NCBI GenBank assembly: GCA_965200975.1
Contig: OZ241740.1
Span: 62,001-126,000, forward strand
Source of the DNA: S5-327 sp965200975
Lineage (GTDB): Bacteria; Chloroflexota; Dehalococcoidia; Lucifugimonadales; Australimonadaceae
DNA length: 64,000 bases
Direction of reading: 5' to 3'
Shown: piece after piece, positions 17,170 to 25,568 of the stretch
How positions within the stretch are numbered: position 1 is the first letter of the stretch
How the letters are laid out: every line of letters begins with the position of its first letter
Notes under the pieces: generated by a model
Seen by the model: the letters and a program-made list of their open reading frames with translations, nothing else
Told to the model about the DNA's origin: nothing
Database searches by the model: none
Program-made: the position numbers and the translations under genes

Positions 17170-17271
17170 ATTACTGTATGTTGCGACCGCTGCACAACCC
17201 GTCCGACTGCTCCGTTGCTGAATCTGGGGCGGAGCTCCCATGTCCGTGCTTGGCGGCGCACTTCCATTGTA
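17145..17271 (-). ncRNA. Candidate structured small RNA (about 115 nt)
   Basis: Minus strand. A -10-like TACAAT (17266-17271) would start a transcript near 17260. That transcript contains hairpins GTGC/GCAC (17246-17261), GCTCCG/CGGAGC (17209-17235) and GTTGTG/CGCAAC (17180-17198), and ends in the terminator at 17141-17169. The RNA would begin exactly at its first hairpin. The -35 is poor (a TTGACG lies 25 bases upstream of the -10, too far). It matches no family I recognise: not SRP, 6S, tmRNA or a TPP riboswitch. It could also be just a leader of thiL or the 3' end of the upstream gene. Confidence 0.35.
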
Positions 17272-17350
17272 GCAGCTCCGGCGTTCCCGACAGTTGCGTC
17301 AAGGTTAACGTTCTGTTACGAAATCGCCGCGCCCCAAGGGCTGCCGCAGA

Positions 17351-18757
17351 CTACGCGCCGCCAAGAACGCGCAGGATGTCGCGCACGTCCGCTACATCGT
17401 CGAGGTTGTCGATCATCCCGATGGCCTCCTCTATCGCGGAAGGGCTAAGGCCTGAGGCTGCGTGCGCGGCGCAGTCGCGGAACTTCTGATGGCGCTGCTC
17501 GTCGTCGAGGGGGTTGTCGCGGTGGCCGCGCGGATGATCGACGCGCTCCACAAGCGTCTCGCCGGAGAGGAGCGTCGCCTCGACCACGCCGGCCTTGCCA
17601 AGCGTTTCGTCGACTTCGTACTCGACGAGGTTCGCCACGCGGACGACAGCGGGGTCGAAGAGTCCCTGCGGGGTCGGCTGGAGATCGGCGAGGGAGACGT
17701 TGCCCGACACCAGCGCGCGGGCGGCGGCGAAGATTACGGAGTCTTCCGCCTCGACGGGGGCTTGCGGGTTGCGGCGCGTGTCGAGAGGCTCGCAGAACGT
17801 GCGAATGTGCGGCTCGCCCCGCACCAGCACGCGAGCGATTTGCGAAGGGTCGAGCGCGTTTCTGGCCCTAAGGTTGGCGGCGGCCTCGATGAAGACATGC
17901 GCGACGCCCGTGGTGGGCCAGGGTTTCAGGCCGACGTTCAGCAGACGCCACTCGTCGCCGAGGCGATCGACGAGGGCTCCGCGGTCGTAGGCGCGTTGGT
18001 AGTAGATGGGGAAGAAGCCTGCGTCGCCCTCGAACGCGTCGCAGTCGCCAAGCAGTCCCTCGCGGGCGAGCATTGCGCTGAGCATGCCGCCCTGACAGGA
18101 GAAAGCCGCGTAGACGGCCTTGGCGGGGCGGCCCTCCAGCACGGGCTGACGTCCGCCGGACGCCTGCATAAAGGCGAGCCCGAGCGCGCTGTGCGTCTCT
18201 TGCGGAGAGAATTCGAGCATGCGCGAGGCGCTCATCGCCGCGGCGAAGTAGCCCGGCATCTGCGTCGGTTGCGGTTTGGACTCGCTGAACGCGCCCTGTC
18301 CAGCCGCAAGAGCGACGCCGATGCGGGACATCAGCTCGGCGCCTGCGGCGAGCGCAGTCATCAGCTCTTTGCCGGAGGCGCCGCCGCGCAGCTCGGCGCC
18401 CGCCATCGCCGCGGGCATCGTGACCGGGCCCAGGTGACCGGAGCCGACAGCAGTGGTGTCGTCGAAGTTGAGGGCGTGGGCCATGCCGCCGTTTACCGTC
18501 GCCGCCGCGACCGCCGGAAGCTTCTCGGCGAACCCGATGAGCGTGGCCTGAGGCGCTCCGCCTGCGGCGTGCGCCCATGCGAGCAGCTGCGGGATGCCGA
18601 CCCCCAGCGTGTTCGCCGCGAGCGTCGTCGCCAGCGTGTCGAGCGCCAGGCGGCGCACCGCGCCGCGCGCCTCGGCGGGCAGGTCGTCGTACGTCAGTTG
18701 GGCGCCGAACCGCGCCCATACGGCGGTGATCTCATCGCCCCGCGCGCCATCGGCCAT
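17351..18757 (-). CDS. MmgE/PrpD family protein
   Basis: A 468-residue member of the 2-methylcitrate dehydratase/cis-aconitate decarboxylase-like superfamily. Diagnostic segments: the N-terminal helix bundle LALDTLATTLAANTLG, GGMAHALNFDDTTAVGSGH and the C-terminal-domain KPWPTTGVAHVFIEA. Members of this family dehydrate, decarboxylate or isomerise small carboxylic acids. No other methylcitrate-cycle gene is near, so the substrate cannot be assigned. It stands alone on the minus strand between a hairpin cluster (18769-18841) and the small RNA candidate. Related MmgE/PrpD paralogues are often numerous in catabolically versatile Chloroflexota (inference). Confidence 0.85.
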   Translation of the reverse strand: MADGARGDEITAVWARFGAQLTYDDLPAEARGAVRRLALDTLATTLAANTLGVGIPQLLAWAHAAGGAPQATLIGFAEKLPAVAAATVNGGMAHALNFDDTTAVGSGHLGPVTMPAAMAGAELRGGASGKELMTALAAGAELMSRIGVALAAGQGAFSESKPQPTQMPGYFAAAMSASRMLEFSPQETHSALGLAFMQASGGRQPVLEGRPAKAVYAAFSCQGGMLSAMLAREGLLGDCDAFEGDAGFFPIYYQRAYDRGALVDRLGDEWRLLNVGLKPWPTTGVAHVFIEAAANLRARNALDPSQIARVLVRGEPHIRTFCEPLDTRRNPQAPVEAEDSVIFAAARALVSGNVSLADLQPTPQGLFDPAVVRVANLVEYEVDETLGKAGVVEATLLSGETLVERVDHPRGHRDNPLDDEQRHQKFRDCAAHAASGLSPSAIEEAIGMIDNLDDVADVRDILRVLGGA

Positions 18758-18768
18758 AGGGGGCCTCC

Positions 18769-18841
18769 TCCCTTCCGCGCCCCTTCCGGAGCGGAAGGGA
18801 GCGCAATGCCCTTGCGCACCCGCCCGCTTGCAAGAGCGGGC
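18769..18841 (-). repeat. Cluster of three hairpins
   Basis: Three consecutive perfect inverted repeats: tcccttccgc/gcggaaggga (18769-18800), gcgcaa/ttgcgc (18801-18817) and gcccgct/agcgggc (18822-18841). They fill most of the gap between the small orphan gene (ending at 18863) and the MmgE/PrpD start. No T-run follows, so they may act as a 3'-end stabiliser or factor-dependent terminator. Confidence 0.5.
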
Positions 18842-18862
18842 CGGGAAAGCAAGTCCTGTAGG

Positions 18863-19126
18863 CTACCCGGCAGCCTCGTCCATCGGCTCGAGCTCGAGCG
18901 GGCGGTAGTAGAGGCCCCACTTGCTCATAAGGCGCCGCACGTCGGGCAGGTCGAGGTCTGTCAGCTCGGTAAAGAATCCAGCGATGGCGTGGGCGTGGAG
19001 CTGGTCGGGCGTCGCGACCCAGCTTGCTTCCGAGGGAACGGCGTAGATGAGTCCGGCCTGGTTCTGCGAGCGCACTTCCACACGCGTGCCGCCGTTGTCG
19101 AATTTGACGGTGATTCCGTTGGGCAT
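18863..19126 (-). CDS. Small protein of unknown function (87 aa)
   Basis: An 87-residue soluble protein starting MPNGITVKFDNGGTRVEV, with the ATG at 19126 preceded by GGGGAG. It has a beta-rich first third, a central LHAHAIAGFFTELTDLDLPD segment and an acidic C-terminus; no membrane helix or signal peptide. I do not recognise the family. It is divergent from the JAMM peptidase gene with a 103-base shared promoter region carrying back-to-back TATAAT elements. It does not end in Gly-Gly, so it is not an obvious ubiquitin-like substrate of that peptidase. Confidence 0.65.
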   Translation of the reverse strand: MPNGITVKFDNGGTRVEVRSQNQAGLIYAVPSEASWVATPDQLHAHAIAGFFTELTDLDLPDVRRLMSKWGLYYRPLELEPMDEAAG

Positions 19127-19154
19127 TGGTTTCTCCCCAGAGTTGCGTAGCCGA

Positions 19155-19160
19155 ATTATA
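19155..19160 (-). promoter_or_regulatory. -10 element of the small orphan gene
   Basis: A TATAAT on the minus strand 28 bases before the ATG at 19126. No clear -35 is seen. It is back-to-back with the plus-strand TATAAT at 19184. Confidence 0.4.
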
Positions 19161-19183
19161 CCGGCCCGCGCGGCTGCGCGGCC

Positions 19184-19189
19184 TATAAT
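19184..19189 (+). promoter_or_regulatory. -10 element of the JAMM peptidase gene
   Basis: A TATAAT on the plus strand 40 bases before the GTG start at 19230, followed by the ribosome site AGGGGG. No clear -35. Confidence 0.4.
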
Positions 19190-19229
19190 CGATTGAACGT
19201 TCATTATCGGCACAAGGGGGAAGCGCCGC

Positions 19230-19631
19230 GTGGATCTACCAGCGCACATTCGGGACGGGATGATTGAGCACGCTCGTGAGGAGGATCCCAACGAGTGCTG
19301 CGGGATACTCGCCGCCGCCAGGGACGGCAGTATCGTGAAGCAGTACCGAATTACGAACGTCGAGAAGAGCCCGTACCGCTACCAGATGGACGCCAAGGAG
19401 CACCTCGTCGCTTCCAACGAGATTGATGACAACGGCTGGGAGATGCTGGTGTTTTACCACTCCCATACGCACAGCCCGGCCTACCCCTCGGCCACGGACG
19501 TCCGCCTCGCAGCGAACTGGCCGGACCAGCACTACCTGCTAATCTCGCTCGAGGATAAGGCGACGCCGATAGTGCGGGTGTTCCGGATTGTCGAGGGCGA
19601 GGTTACGGAAGAGCCCATCGTCGTGGTGTAG
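19230..19631 (+). CDS. JAMM/M67 family zinc metallopeptidase
   Basis: A 133-residue Mov34/MPN/PAD-1 type isopeptidase-like protein. The JAMM motif is complete: a Glu in NECCGIL, then HSHTHSPAYPSATD giving HxH-(X)n-S-x-x-D for zinc. Bacterial short members such as Mec remove cysteine or other groups from ubiquitin-like sulfur carriers (CysO, MoaD/ThiS types). No CysO/ThiS-like gene or cysM is adjacent here, so the substrate is unknown. Start is GTG at 19230 with AGGGGG upstream. Convergent with recO, three bases apart. Confidence 0.88.
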   Translation: MDLPAHIRDGMIEHAREEDPNECCGILAAARDGSIVKQYRITNVEKSPYRYQMDAKEHLVASNEIDDNGWEMLVFYHSHTHSPAYPSATDVRLAANWPDQHYLLISLEDKATPIVRVFRIVEGEVTEEPIVVV

Positions 19632-19634
19632 GGG

Positions 19635-20453
19635 TTACGGCCTGCATTCGCGGAGACGGCGGAGATGCTCGACGAAGCCGGCGGCGTGCAGGTCTCGTTC
19701 GAGGACGTGGCGCACAGCGGCGCCGAGCACAGACTCCAACTGTCCGTGGGTCGCCGCGTCGAGCCGGAGCAGCGCAGCCTGTCCGACAGGGCGAGACGCG
19801 AAGTAGCGCAGCGCCTTGAGGGCGTCGACCGACAGGTCGAGCGCCGCCCCTGCCTCGACGGGGCAGGCGTCGCAAACGACGCCGCCCAGCCCGGGGGCGA
19901 ACCGGTGGCGCTCAGGCTCGATGTCGCAGCCGCAAGCGAGGCAGCGGCGCAGCTCCGGCAGGTAGCCCGAATCGGCGAGCATTGCAAGTTCGGTGGCCCG
20001 CGCGACTGTGGCGGGGGTGCGTCCGGCCTCGAGGGCTCGCAGGGCCTCGACCAGCGTCCGGAAGGCGTCGGGGTGGGGCGACGCTTCCGGCAACAGGAGG
20101 CTGGCGAGCTCCATGATGTAGTACGCCTCGGCAAGCCGGTCGATGTCGCTCTTGACGCGCGGAAACGTCTCCGACGCCTCGGCGCCGGTTACGACATCGA
20201 ACGTGGCGCCGGAGGCGAGGTCGAGGCGGACGACGTTGAGCATCGCCAGGTGCCCGCCGATCTTGCTGCCGGCGCGGCGCGCGCCCCGGGCGGCCACCCT
20301 GAGCTTGCCGAACAACGGGGTGAGCACGGTCGTTATGCGGTCGGCGTCGCCGATAGAGTCGGAGCGCAGCACCAGGCAGTCGGTCTTGTAGGAGCGGCGC
20401 TTGCCGCTGGGGAGCGGCCCCTGGGAGCTGCTGTTGCGCGCGGGGAGCGTCAC
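19635..20453 (-). CDS. recO: DNA repair protein RecO
   Basis: RecFOR-pathway mediator that loads RecA on SSB-coated DNA. The 272-residue protein has an N-terminal OB fold (YKTDCLVLRS, ITTVLTPLFGKLRVAARGAR), a helical middle and a zinc-binding pair CLACGC and VCDAC typical of many RecO. An N-terminal basic extension of about 20 residues precedes the OB fold. It follows the SDR gene by 15 bases on the same strand. Confidence 0.93.
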   Translation of the reverse strand: MTLPARNSSSQGPLPSGKRRSYKTDCLVLRSDSIGDADRITTVLTPLFGKLRVAARGARRAGSKIGGHLAMLNVVRLDLASGATFDVVTGAEASETFPRVKSDIDRLAEAYYIMELASLLLPEASPHPDAFRTLVEALRALEAGRTPATVARATELAMLADSGYLPELRRCLACGCDIEPERHRFAPGLGGVVCDACPVEAGAALDLSVDALKALRYFASRPVGQAALLRLDAATHGQLESVLGAAVRHVLERDLHAAGFVEHLRRLRECRP

Positions 20454-20468
20454 GGCGGCGGGGCGGGG

Positions 20469-21254
20469 CTACTCGCCCCCGTGCACGGGGATGACGACGC
20501 CGTTGACGAACCCCGCGGCGTCGGATGCGAGGAAGAGCGCGACGCTCCCGATGTCGTCGGCGACGCCGACCCTGCCGACGGCGATGCGTTGGGCGGCGTC
20601 CGCCATCTCCGGGCGCACCGTCCCCGTCGGGCGGGGCGTGTCGATGGTTCCCGGGGCGATGCAATTGACGCGGACTTCGGGGCCCCACTGGTGAGCCATA
20701 TGGAATGTGAGGCTGTGCACCGCCGCTTTCGCCGTGCCGTAGGCTGCGATGTCGGGCGACGAAGAGCGCTGGCCAAGGCCGGACGTGGATCCGATATTGG
20801 TGATCGCGCCCTTGCCGATGCGCTGCATATGGGGGACGACGGCCTTGGATACGAGGAAGGCTGTCTTGACGTTGCCGACGTACGCGCCCACGAAGTCGTC
20901 GCCGTCCATATCAAGCAAGGCGGCGCGATGGTACTGCGGCATATCCGGGTTGCGGCTGTAGGAGCCGCCGGCGACGTTGACGAGCGCATCGATGCGGCCA
21001 AACCGGTCGAGCGTCTGCCGCACCATATCGTCGACTTCCTCAGGCTCCGCAACGTTGACGGCGACGCCAAGCGCTGCGGCGCCGAGCGATTCGGCCTCCT
21101 CGACGGCGGGCGGGATGCTCTCGGCGGGCACGGAGGCGACGACGATGTTGGCGCCGGCGGATGCGAATGCGCGGACGCAGCCGCGCCCTATTCCTCCGCT
21201 GCCTCCGGTGATGATGACGGTGCGTCCCTCCATCGAGAATCGGGACAGATCCAT
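20469..21254 (-). CDS. Short-chain dehydrogenase/reductase (SDR)
   Basis: A 261-residue classical SDR oxidoreductase. Cofactor motif TGGSGGIGRG near residues 16-25, NVAGGS in place of NNAG, a Ser in GSTSGLG and the catalytic YGTAK. A basic residue is lacking right after the glycine motif, so NAD versus NADP preference is not safe to call. The substrate is unknown. It lies just upstream of recO. The second SDR at 22034 is related in layout (both have the GGS variant) but the two are separated by a plus-strand gene. Confidence 0.88.
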   Translation of the reverse strand: MDLSRFSMEGRTVIITGGSGGIGRGCVRAFASAGANIVVASVPAESIPPAVEEAESLGAAALGVAVNVAEPEEVDDMVRQTLDRFGRIDALVNVAGGSYSRNPDMPQYHRAALLDMDGDDFVGAYVGNVKTAFLVSKAVVPHMQRIGKGAITNIGSTSGLGQRSSSPDIAAYGTAKAAVHSLTFHMAHQWGPEVRVNCIAPGTIDTPRPTGTVRPEMADAAQRIAVGRVGVADDIGSVALFLASDAAGFVNGVVIPVHGGE

Positions 21255-21538
21255 GGCGGTCTCCTCGGATACGTGATTCGGGCGCGCGCATGCGCGCTTT
21301 CGAGCGCATTGTAGTCGTGGCGTTGCCCCGGCGCGTCAACCTCTGTTCAGAGGCAGCTGTCCAGGCTTGTGGGTTCTGGGGGCGAGGGCGCTCTCGGCCG
21401 GTTCGGGGCGGCTCCCTGCGACACTTGCCCGTTGCGCGGCGGCCGCGCCCTCTCCTACGCTGCCCTTGTAGCGGCAATGCGCCTCTACGACGCGACTCCA
21501 GCAGGCTATCTGCGTTGGTAGCCGGAGAGGACTATGAT

Positions 21539-21940
21539 TTGCCGATAACAACGCGACCGGCGCTGTTCGTGATCCTGCTGGCGGTCCAGCTTGCCTTTGC
21601 GGGATACTATGAGGCGAACAGGACGCCGTACGGACTGATGGCGAACTGGCAGGCGCTGGCGCCATACGTGGTAGTGTCCACGGTGGTCACGCTGCTGGTA
21701 GTGGAGGGAGTAGCGATGCTAGTGGAAGCGTTCAGAAAAGAGATGTATACGCAGGGCCTGCGCAAGGGTCGCCACGAGGGCATAGAAGAGGGCCTGCAAG
21801 AGGGCAGGCAAGAAGGTCGGCAAGAGGGCACGCAGGCGACCGATGCGGAGTGGCGCGAGTGGTATCAGCGGATGACCGCCGCGAACAAGGAGGGACGCCC
21901 CTTCGACGAGCCTCCCCCCGACGAGACTCGCCAGCTCTAG
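21539..21940 (+). CDS. Two-helix membrane protein with a charged EG(R/L)-repeat tail
   Basis: A 133-residue protein of unknown function. Two hydrophobic segments (about residues 7-23 and 41-63) are followed by a low-complexity tail at 78-97 built from EG-x-x-EG units (EEGLQEGRQEGRQEG). A conserved-looking end follows: WREWYQRM then GRPFDEPPPDE. The reading frame is open back to 21290, but that part is arginine-rich and unlike protein. I start at TTG 21539 because GGAGAGG lies seven bases upstream and the first helix follows directly. Similar EGR-type tails occur on diverse bacterial proteins; no function is implied. Confidence 0.55.
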   Translation: MPITTRPALFVILLAVQLAFAGYYEANRTPYGLMANWQALAPYVVVSTVVTLLVVEGVAMLVEAFRKEMYTQGLRKGRHEGIEEGLQEGRQEGRQEGTQATDAEWREWYQRMTAANKEGRPFDEPPPDETRQL

Positions 21941-22033
21941 ACGCGCCCTCTCCCAAACCCCCTCATAAAGTCCTGAACAGCCACGTTCAGCAACAGCACG
22001 CGGGGGTGCGACTCGACGACTCCAGCTACCGCG

Positions 22034-22846
22034 CTACGTGCCGCCGTGGAGGTCGAGGTACGAGGCGTTGAAGAAGGCGCCAGCGTCGGAGGCGATGAAG
22101 ACGGCGGCGCCGGCGATGTCCTGCGGCGCGCCGAAACGGCCAATCTGAATTTCGGCGAGGCTGCGGGCGCGGCGGTCGGGGTGCTCGGTGCGAGCGCGGC
22201 GCGGCGTAATAAAGTGTCCGGCGTTGATGCAGTTCACGCGGATGTGGGGGGCCCACTCGCGGGCCATGCTCCGGGTGAGGTGCATAATCGACGCTTTGGT
22301 CATGTTGTAGACGCTCATGCCCGGCTCGGGCAGACGGTAGTCGCGGGCGCCGATAGAGGCCATGTTGATGATGACTCCTCGCTGCCGCTCGAGCATATGG
22401 GGAACGACCGCCTGGCTGCAGAGGAAGGCGCTCGTTACGTTGATGTTGAACGCCTCGTTGAAGTCCTCTTTGGCGAGTTCGAGCAGGGGACCGCGCTTGA
22501 ACGTGGGGCCCTGTGAGCCTCCTACAACGTTCATCAGTATGTCGATTTGGCCGAACCGGGCGATGGCGGCGGCGGCCATGGCTTTCACTGCAGCCGGATC
22601 GGTGGCGTCGGTCGGAACGCCGAGGGCCTGATGCCCCTTGGCTTCGATTTCGGCGACGACCCTGTCGATCTTCTCCAGGCCTCTGGCGGCGACCACGACG
22701 TTCGCGCCGGCGTCAGCAAAGCCGTGGGCAATCATCCGCCCGATGCCGTCGCTCCCGCCGGAGACGATGGCGACGCGGCCCGCGAGCGAGAAGGCGTTCA
22801 AGCTAAATTCAGGGGTCTGTTCAGGATCAGGGATAGTTTCTGTCAT
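22034..22846 (-). CDS. Short-chain dehydrogenase/reductase (SDR)
   Basis: A 270-residue classical SDR. Seen: SGGSDGIGRMIAHGFADAG near residues 34-52 for cofactor binding, NVVGGSQG, a Ser in MASIGARDY and the catalytic YNMTKAS. It has an N-terminal extension of about 20 residues before the Rossmann fold. Substrate not predictable. It is the last minus-strand gene downstream of DinB (gap 111 bases). Confidence 0.88.
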   Translation of the reverse strand: MTETIPDPEQTPEFSLNAFSLAGRVAIVSGGSDGIGRMIAHGFADAGANVVVAARGLEKIDRVVAEIEAKGHQALGVPTDATDPAAVKAMAAAAIARFGQIDILMNVVGGSQGPTFKRGPLLELAKEDFNEAFNINVTSAFLCSQAVVPHMLERQRGVIINMASIGARDYRLPEPGMSVYNMTKASIMHLTRSMAREWAPHIRVNCINAGHFITPRRARTEHPDRRARSLAEIQIGRFGAPQDIAGAAVFIASDAGAFFNASYLDLHGGT

Positions 22847-22957
22847 GAGCTAGGACCAGTCCTTGGCCGCGAGGGCGAGCCTGCGGCTCGCCGACGGGCC
22901 GATGCGTTTTGGATGTGTCGTTGCGTACGGCGGTCAGCCCGGCGCAAGCCCGCCGCG

Positions 22958-23482
22958 CTAACGCCGCCAGCCAAACCCCTCGAAGTAGCCGCGGAGGTAG
23001 GCTATCTGGCCAGCGTGCTGCGTGTTGTCGGAGACGACGCTGACGAGCCGTACGCCCACGGTGGGGAGCGGGCTGTACTGCGGCTCGTCGAGCTCACGGT
23101 CGAGGTCGGAGGGGGAGAGCGTGGCGAGGAGCGCCTTGCTCCGCTCGTAGACGGCGTCGTTGTAGCCCAGCAGTAGGTCGACGGAGTCGACGCTGAAGGC
23201 TGCGACCTGCTCGGGGGAGTAGCCGCCGCCGGTGGAGTTGTCGCCGGGGGCGAAACCGAAGAGCTCGCGCCAGCCGCCGCTCTCCCATAGCTGCGGCTCG
23301 CCTGCGAGGGCGGAGAGGTGGTCGTCGTGGACGCGGGTAAGGTGCCACGCCAGCCATGAGATCGAGTTCGAGCCGGACGCGGGCATGCGGTTGATGTATT
23401 CGGCAGGCAAGGTCGTCAGCACGCGATGCAGCAGCTGGTTCACGCGCCCCAGGCCGTCGGCGATCATTTCAGGGCCTTCCAT
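22958..23482 (-). CDS. DinB family protein
   Basis: A 174-residue four-helix DinB/YfiT-like protein. It keeps the histidine pattern expected for the metal site: WLAWHLTRVHDDH in helix 2 and DNTQHAGQIAYLRG near the C-terminus. Members are often thiol-dependent S-transferases or of unknown role. The start ATG at 23482 has AGGAGGAG just upstream; the open frame further upstream only mirrors the TauE/SafE gene. Neighbour genes give no pathway clue. Confidence 0.82.
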   Translation of the reverse strand: MEGPEMIADGLGRVNQLLHRVLTTLPAEYINRMPASGSNSISWLAWHLTRVHDDHLSALAGEPQLWESGGWRELFGFAPGDNSTGGGYSPEQVAAFSVDSVDLLLGYNDAVYERSKALLATLSPSDLDRELDEPQYSPLPTVGVRLVSVVSDNTQHAGQIAYLRGYFEGFGWRR

Positions 23483-23559
23483 GTCTCCTCCTCGACGCTC
23501 CGCGGTTGTCTGCAGAGAATATCGTACACCGGAGCGGCGAACGCGCGAGCCGGGGGCGG

Positions 23560-24282
23560 CTAGGCGGTGGCGAGGAGCAGCGCGCCGCTCCCCAACATAA
23601 CGCCCTCGATGAGGAACACGAACGCGCGCTCGGGCATACGCCGCACGAGCCGCGCGCCGATCCAGGCCCCGGCAGCCATTATGAGTCCGATGGCGACCGC
23701 GATGATGAGGGTGTCGCGGTCGAGCAGGGAGTAGCTGCCGTAGACCAGCGCTTTGGCGATGCTGACGAGCACGGTGCCCACTGCAATGGTGCCGACGAAC
23801 GCGTTTTTGCGGAGGCCGTAAGCGAGAAAAAAGTGGGCGCCAAACGGCCCTGCGCCGCCGAAGATCGCGGAGAAGAACCCCTGCCCCAACCCTACGAACA
23901 GAAAGCCGCGCAGGGGCATTGCGCGCGAGGCTATCGGTAGGCGGCGGTAGACGACCAGAATGATGAGGAATACGCCCAACCCTCGCGCCAGGAGTTCGGC
24001 GGGCGCGCTTGCAAACACGACCGCGCCGACGACAGCCGCGGGCACGGCGCCGTAGCTGTACCAGCGCGCCACGCGCCAATCGACGTCGTTCCAGTTCGCA
24101 ACAGAGCGCGAGAGGGTGTTGAAGAGCATTGCGACAGTAACAATGGGAATCGCGAGGCGAATGCCGAACGCGAAGGTGAGCACCGGAATGGCGATAATGC
24201 CGGTGCTCATACCCGTAACTCCGCCGATGACAGCGGCGGCCAGCGACGTGAAGACAACGGCCGCTGCAGTCAGCGATATCAT
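23560..24282 (-). CDS. TauE/SafE family membrane transporter
   Basis: A 240-residue inner-membrane protein of the TauE/SafE (DUF81) family, often linked to export of sulfite, sulfoacetate or other organosulfur anions. About seven to eight hydrophobic segments are visible. Each half begins with a glycine-rich loop: GGVTGMSTGIIAIPVL and GFFSAIFGGAGPFGAHFF. The start at 24282 (MISLTAAAVVF) is preferred over an upstream Met because it begins at the first helix. No sulfur gene is adjacent, so the cargo is unknown. Confidence 0.85.
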   Translation of the reverse strand: MISLTAAAVVFTSLAAAVIGGVTGMSTGIIAIPVLTFAFGIRLAIPIVTVAMLFNTLSRSVANWNDVDWRVARWYSYGAVPAAVVGAVVFASAPAELLARGLGVFLIILVVYRRLPIASRAMPLRGFLFVGLGQGFFSAIFGGAGPFGAHFFLAYGLRKNAFVGTIAVGTVLVSIAKALVYGSYSLLDRDTLIIAVAIGLIMAAGAWIGARLVRRMPERAFVFLIEGVMLGSGALLLATA

Positions 24283-24374
24283 TCCGCGAGTGTACCGCCC
24301 AGGACGCGCGAGCTCCGAACGGACGGCGCGCAACGAGGAGGCGCCGCCTCTCCCCCGACTGCAAGCAACGTGCG

Positions 24375-25496
24375 CTAGACGACCTTCTCAACCCGCGCGC
24401 CGTCCATGAATTGCAGAGCGTGGGTGCGCTCGCCGGTCAGCATCTCCGTGTGCACCGATTTCGAGACCGGGGCGAGTCGCGCGATACAGCTCCAGGTTTC
24501 GCCGCCGTCGCCGCTCCGCCAGATCTCGCCGTCGGTCATCCCCGCAAACAGTTGAACGCTCTCGCCCGCCTCTTCGAGGCACATCGCCTCGACATTGCCG
24601 TGCAGGCGGTCGGGCAAGCCGCCCGATAGCGCCGTCCACGAGCGCCCGCCGTCGGCGCTTTTTGCGATGCGGCCTCCGGCAAAGCCTCCGACCGAACTAT
24701 CTTGCACCCAGGAGCGCGGCCCTGTACGCGAAGCGGACACGTACATTATGTCCGGGTCGCTTGGCAAGTGAACCAGCTGGTCGGGATAGGCGCCGATATC
24801 GTTCTCCTTGCCGAACAGCTCCGTCCACGACTTTCCGCCGTCCTCGCTCAGCAACAGTCCGGCGCCGCCGGTAGTCCACAGAACGGACGGGTTGCGATGA
24901 TCGATGAGCGTGCGGTGAACGTCGGGATTGGGCACTGCAATGTCCGTCCACGTCGCGCCTCCGTCGACGCTCTCCAGCAATCCGCCGACCTCGATGCTGA
25001 CGTACATACGCTCAGGGTCGTGCGGGTGGAAGTTGATGTGCTTCAGATGCGCCTCGAACGGGTCTGCGGCGAAGCGCCACCGAGGGAGCGACTCGACGGA
25101 GCGCACTTCCGGCAGCTCCGTCCACGTCATTCCCATATCGTCGCTGTAGTAGAGATGCGCCGGTTCAGTGCCCGCGAACAGCCTCGTTCCGCCCTCCTTC
25201 TCGACTACGGCAAGGCTGAAGAGGCTGCGGACATCGATGCCGGCGTCGCGCGCCTCCCACGTCTCGCCATGGTCCTGGCTGGCGTAGACTCCGTCCCGCC
25301 AGGCGCCCGCAAACACCGCGCCGTCCACGAACAGCAGGGCGTGAATATGCTTCCCCTGCAACGATCGGGCGGACTCTCGCCACTCTTCGCCGTCGCGGCG
25401 CAGCTTAACGACGCCGTCCATCGTGCCCACTAGCAATTCATTGCTCGGAGAATCCGACTCATAGATAGTCGCGCCGCCGTGCGAAAGTCCTATCAC
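24375..25496 (-). CDS. BNR/sialidase-like beta-propeller protein
   Basis: A 373-residue protein made of Asp-box (BNR) repeats: SQDHGETW, SDDMGMTW, SVDGGATW, SEDGGKSW, SADGGRSW and SGDGGETW, at intervals of about 40-60 residues. This implies a six- to seven-bladed propeller. No signal peptide is seen, so it appears cytoplasmic. True sialidase catalytic residues (Arg triad, FRIP) are not evident, so glycosidase activity is doubtful. It resembles the photosystem-stability-factor/WD40-like YCF48 group. It lies 72 bases after leuB and may share the operon. Confidence 0.75.
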   Translation of the reverse strand: MIGLSHGGATIYESDSPSNELLVGTMDGVVKLRRDGEEWRESARSLQGKHIHALLFVDGAVFAGAWRDGVYASQDHGETWEARDAGIDVRSLFSLAVVEKEGGTRLFAGTEPAHLYYSDDMGMTWTELPEVRSVESLPRWRFAADPFEAHLKHINFHPHDPERMYVSIEVGGLLESVDGGATWTDIAVPNPDVHRTLIDHRNPSVLWTTGGAGLLLSEDGGKSWTELFGKENDIGAYPDQLVHLPSDPDIMYVSASRTGPRSWVQDSSVGGFAGGRIAKSADGGRSWTALSGGLPDRLHGNVEAMCLEEAGESVQLFAGMTDGEIWRSGDGGETWSCIARLAPVSKSVHTEMLTGERTHALQFMDGARVEKVV

Positions 25497-25568
25497 GATC
25501 CTCTCCTGCGCTTTTCGGCGTAGATTACACCGCCCGCCGGGCCGTCCCGGCCATAACCAGCGCAGCGC

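Noticed and set aside
17141..17271. SRP RNA, 6S RNA or TPP riboswitch upstream of thiL
   Set aside because: The SRP GGAA/AGCAGC core and the TPP-riboswitch CTGAGA motif are absent and the length does not fit 6S RNA.
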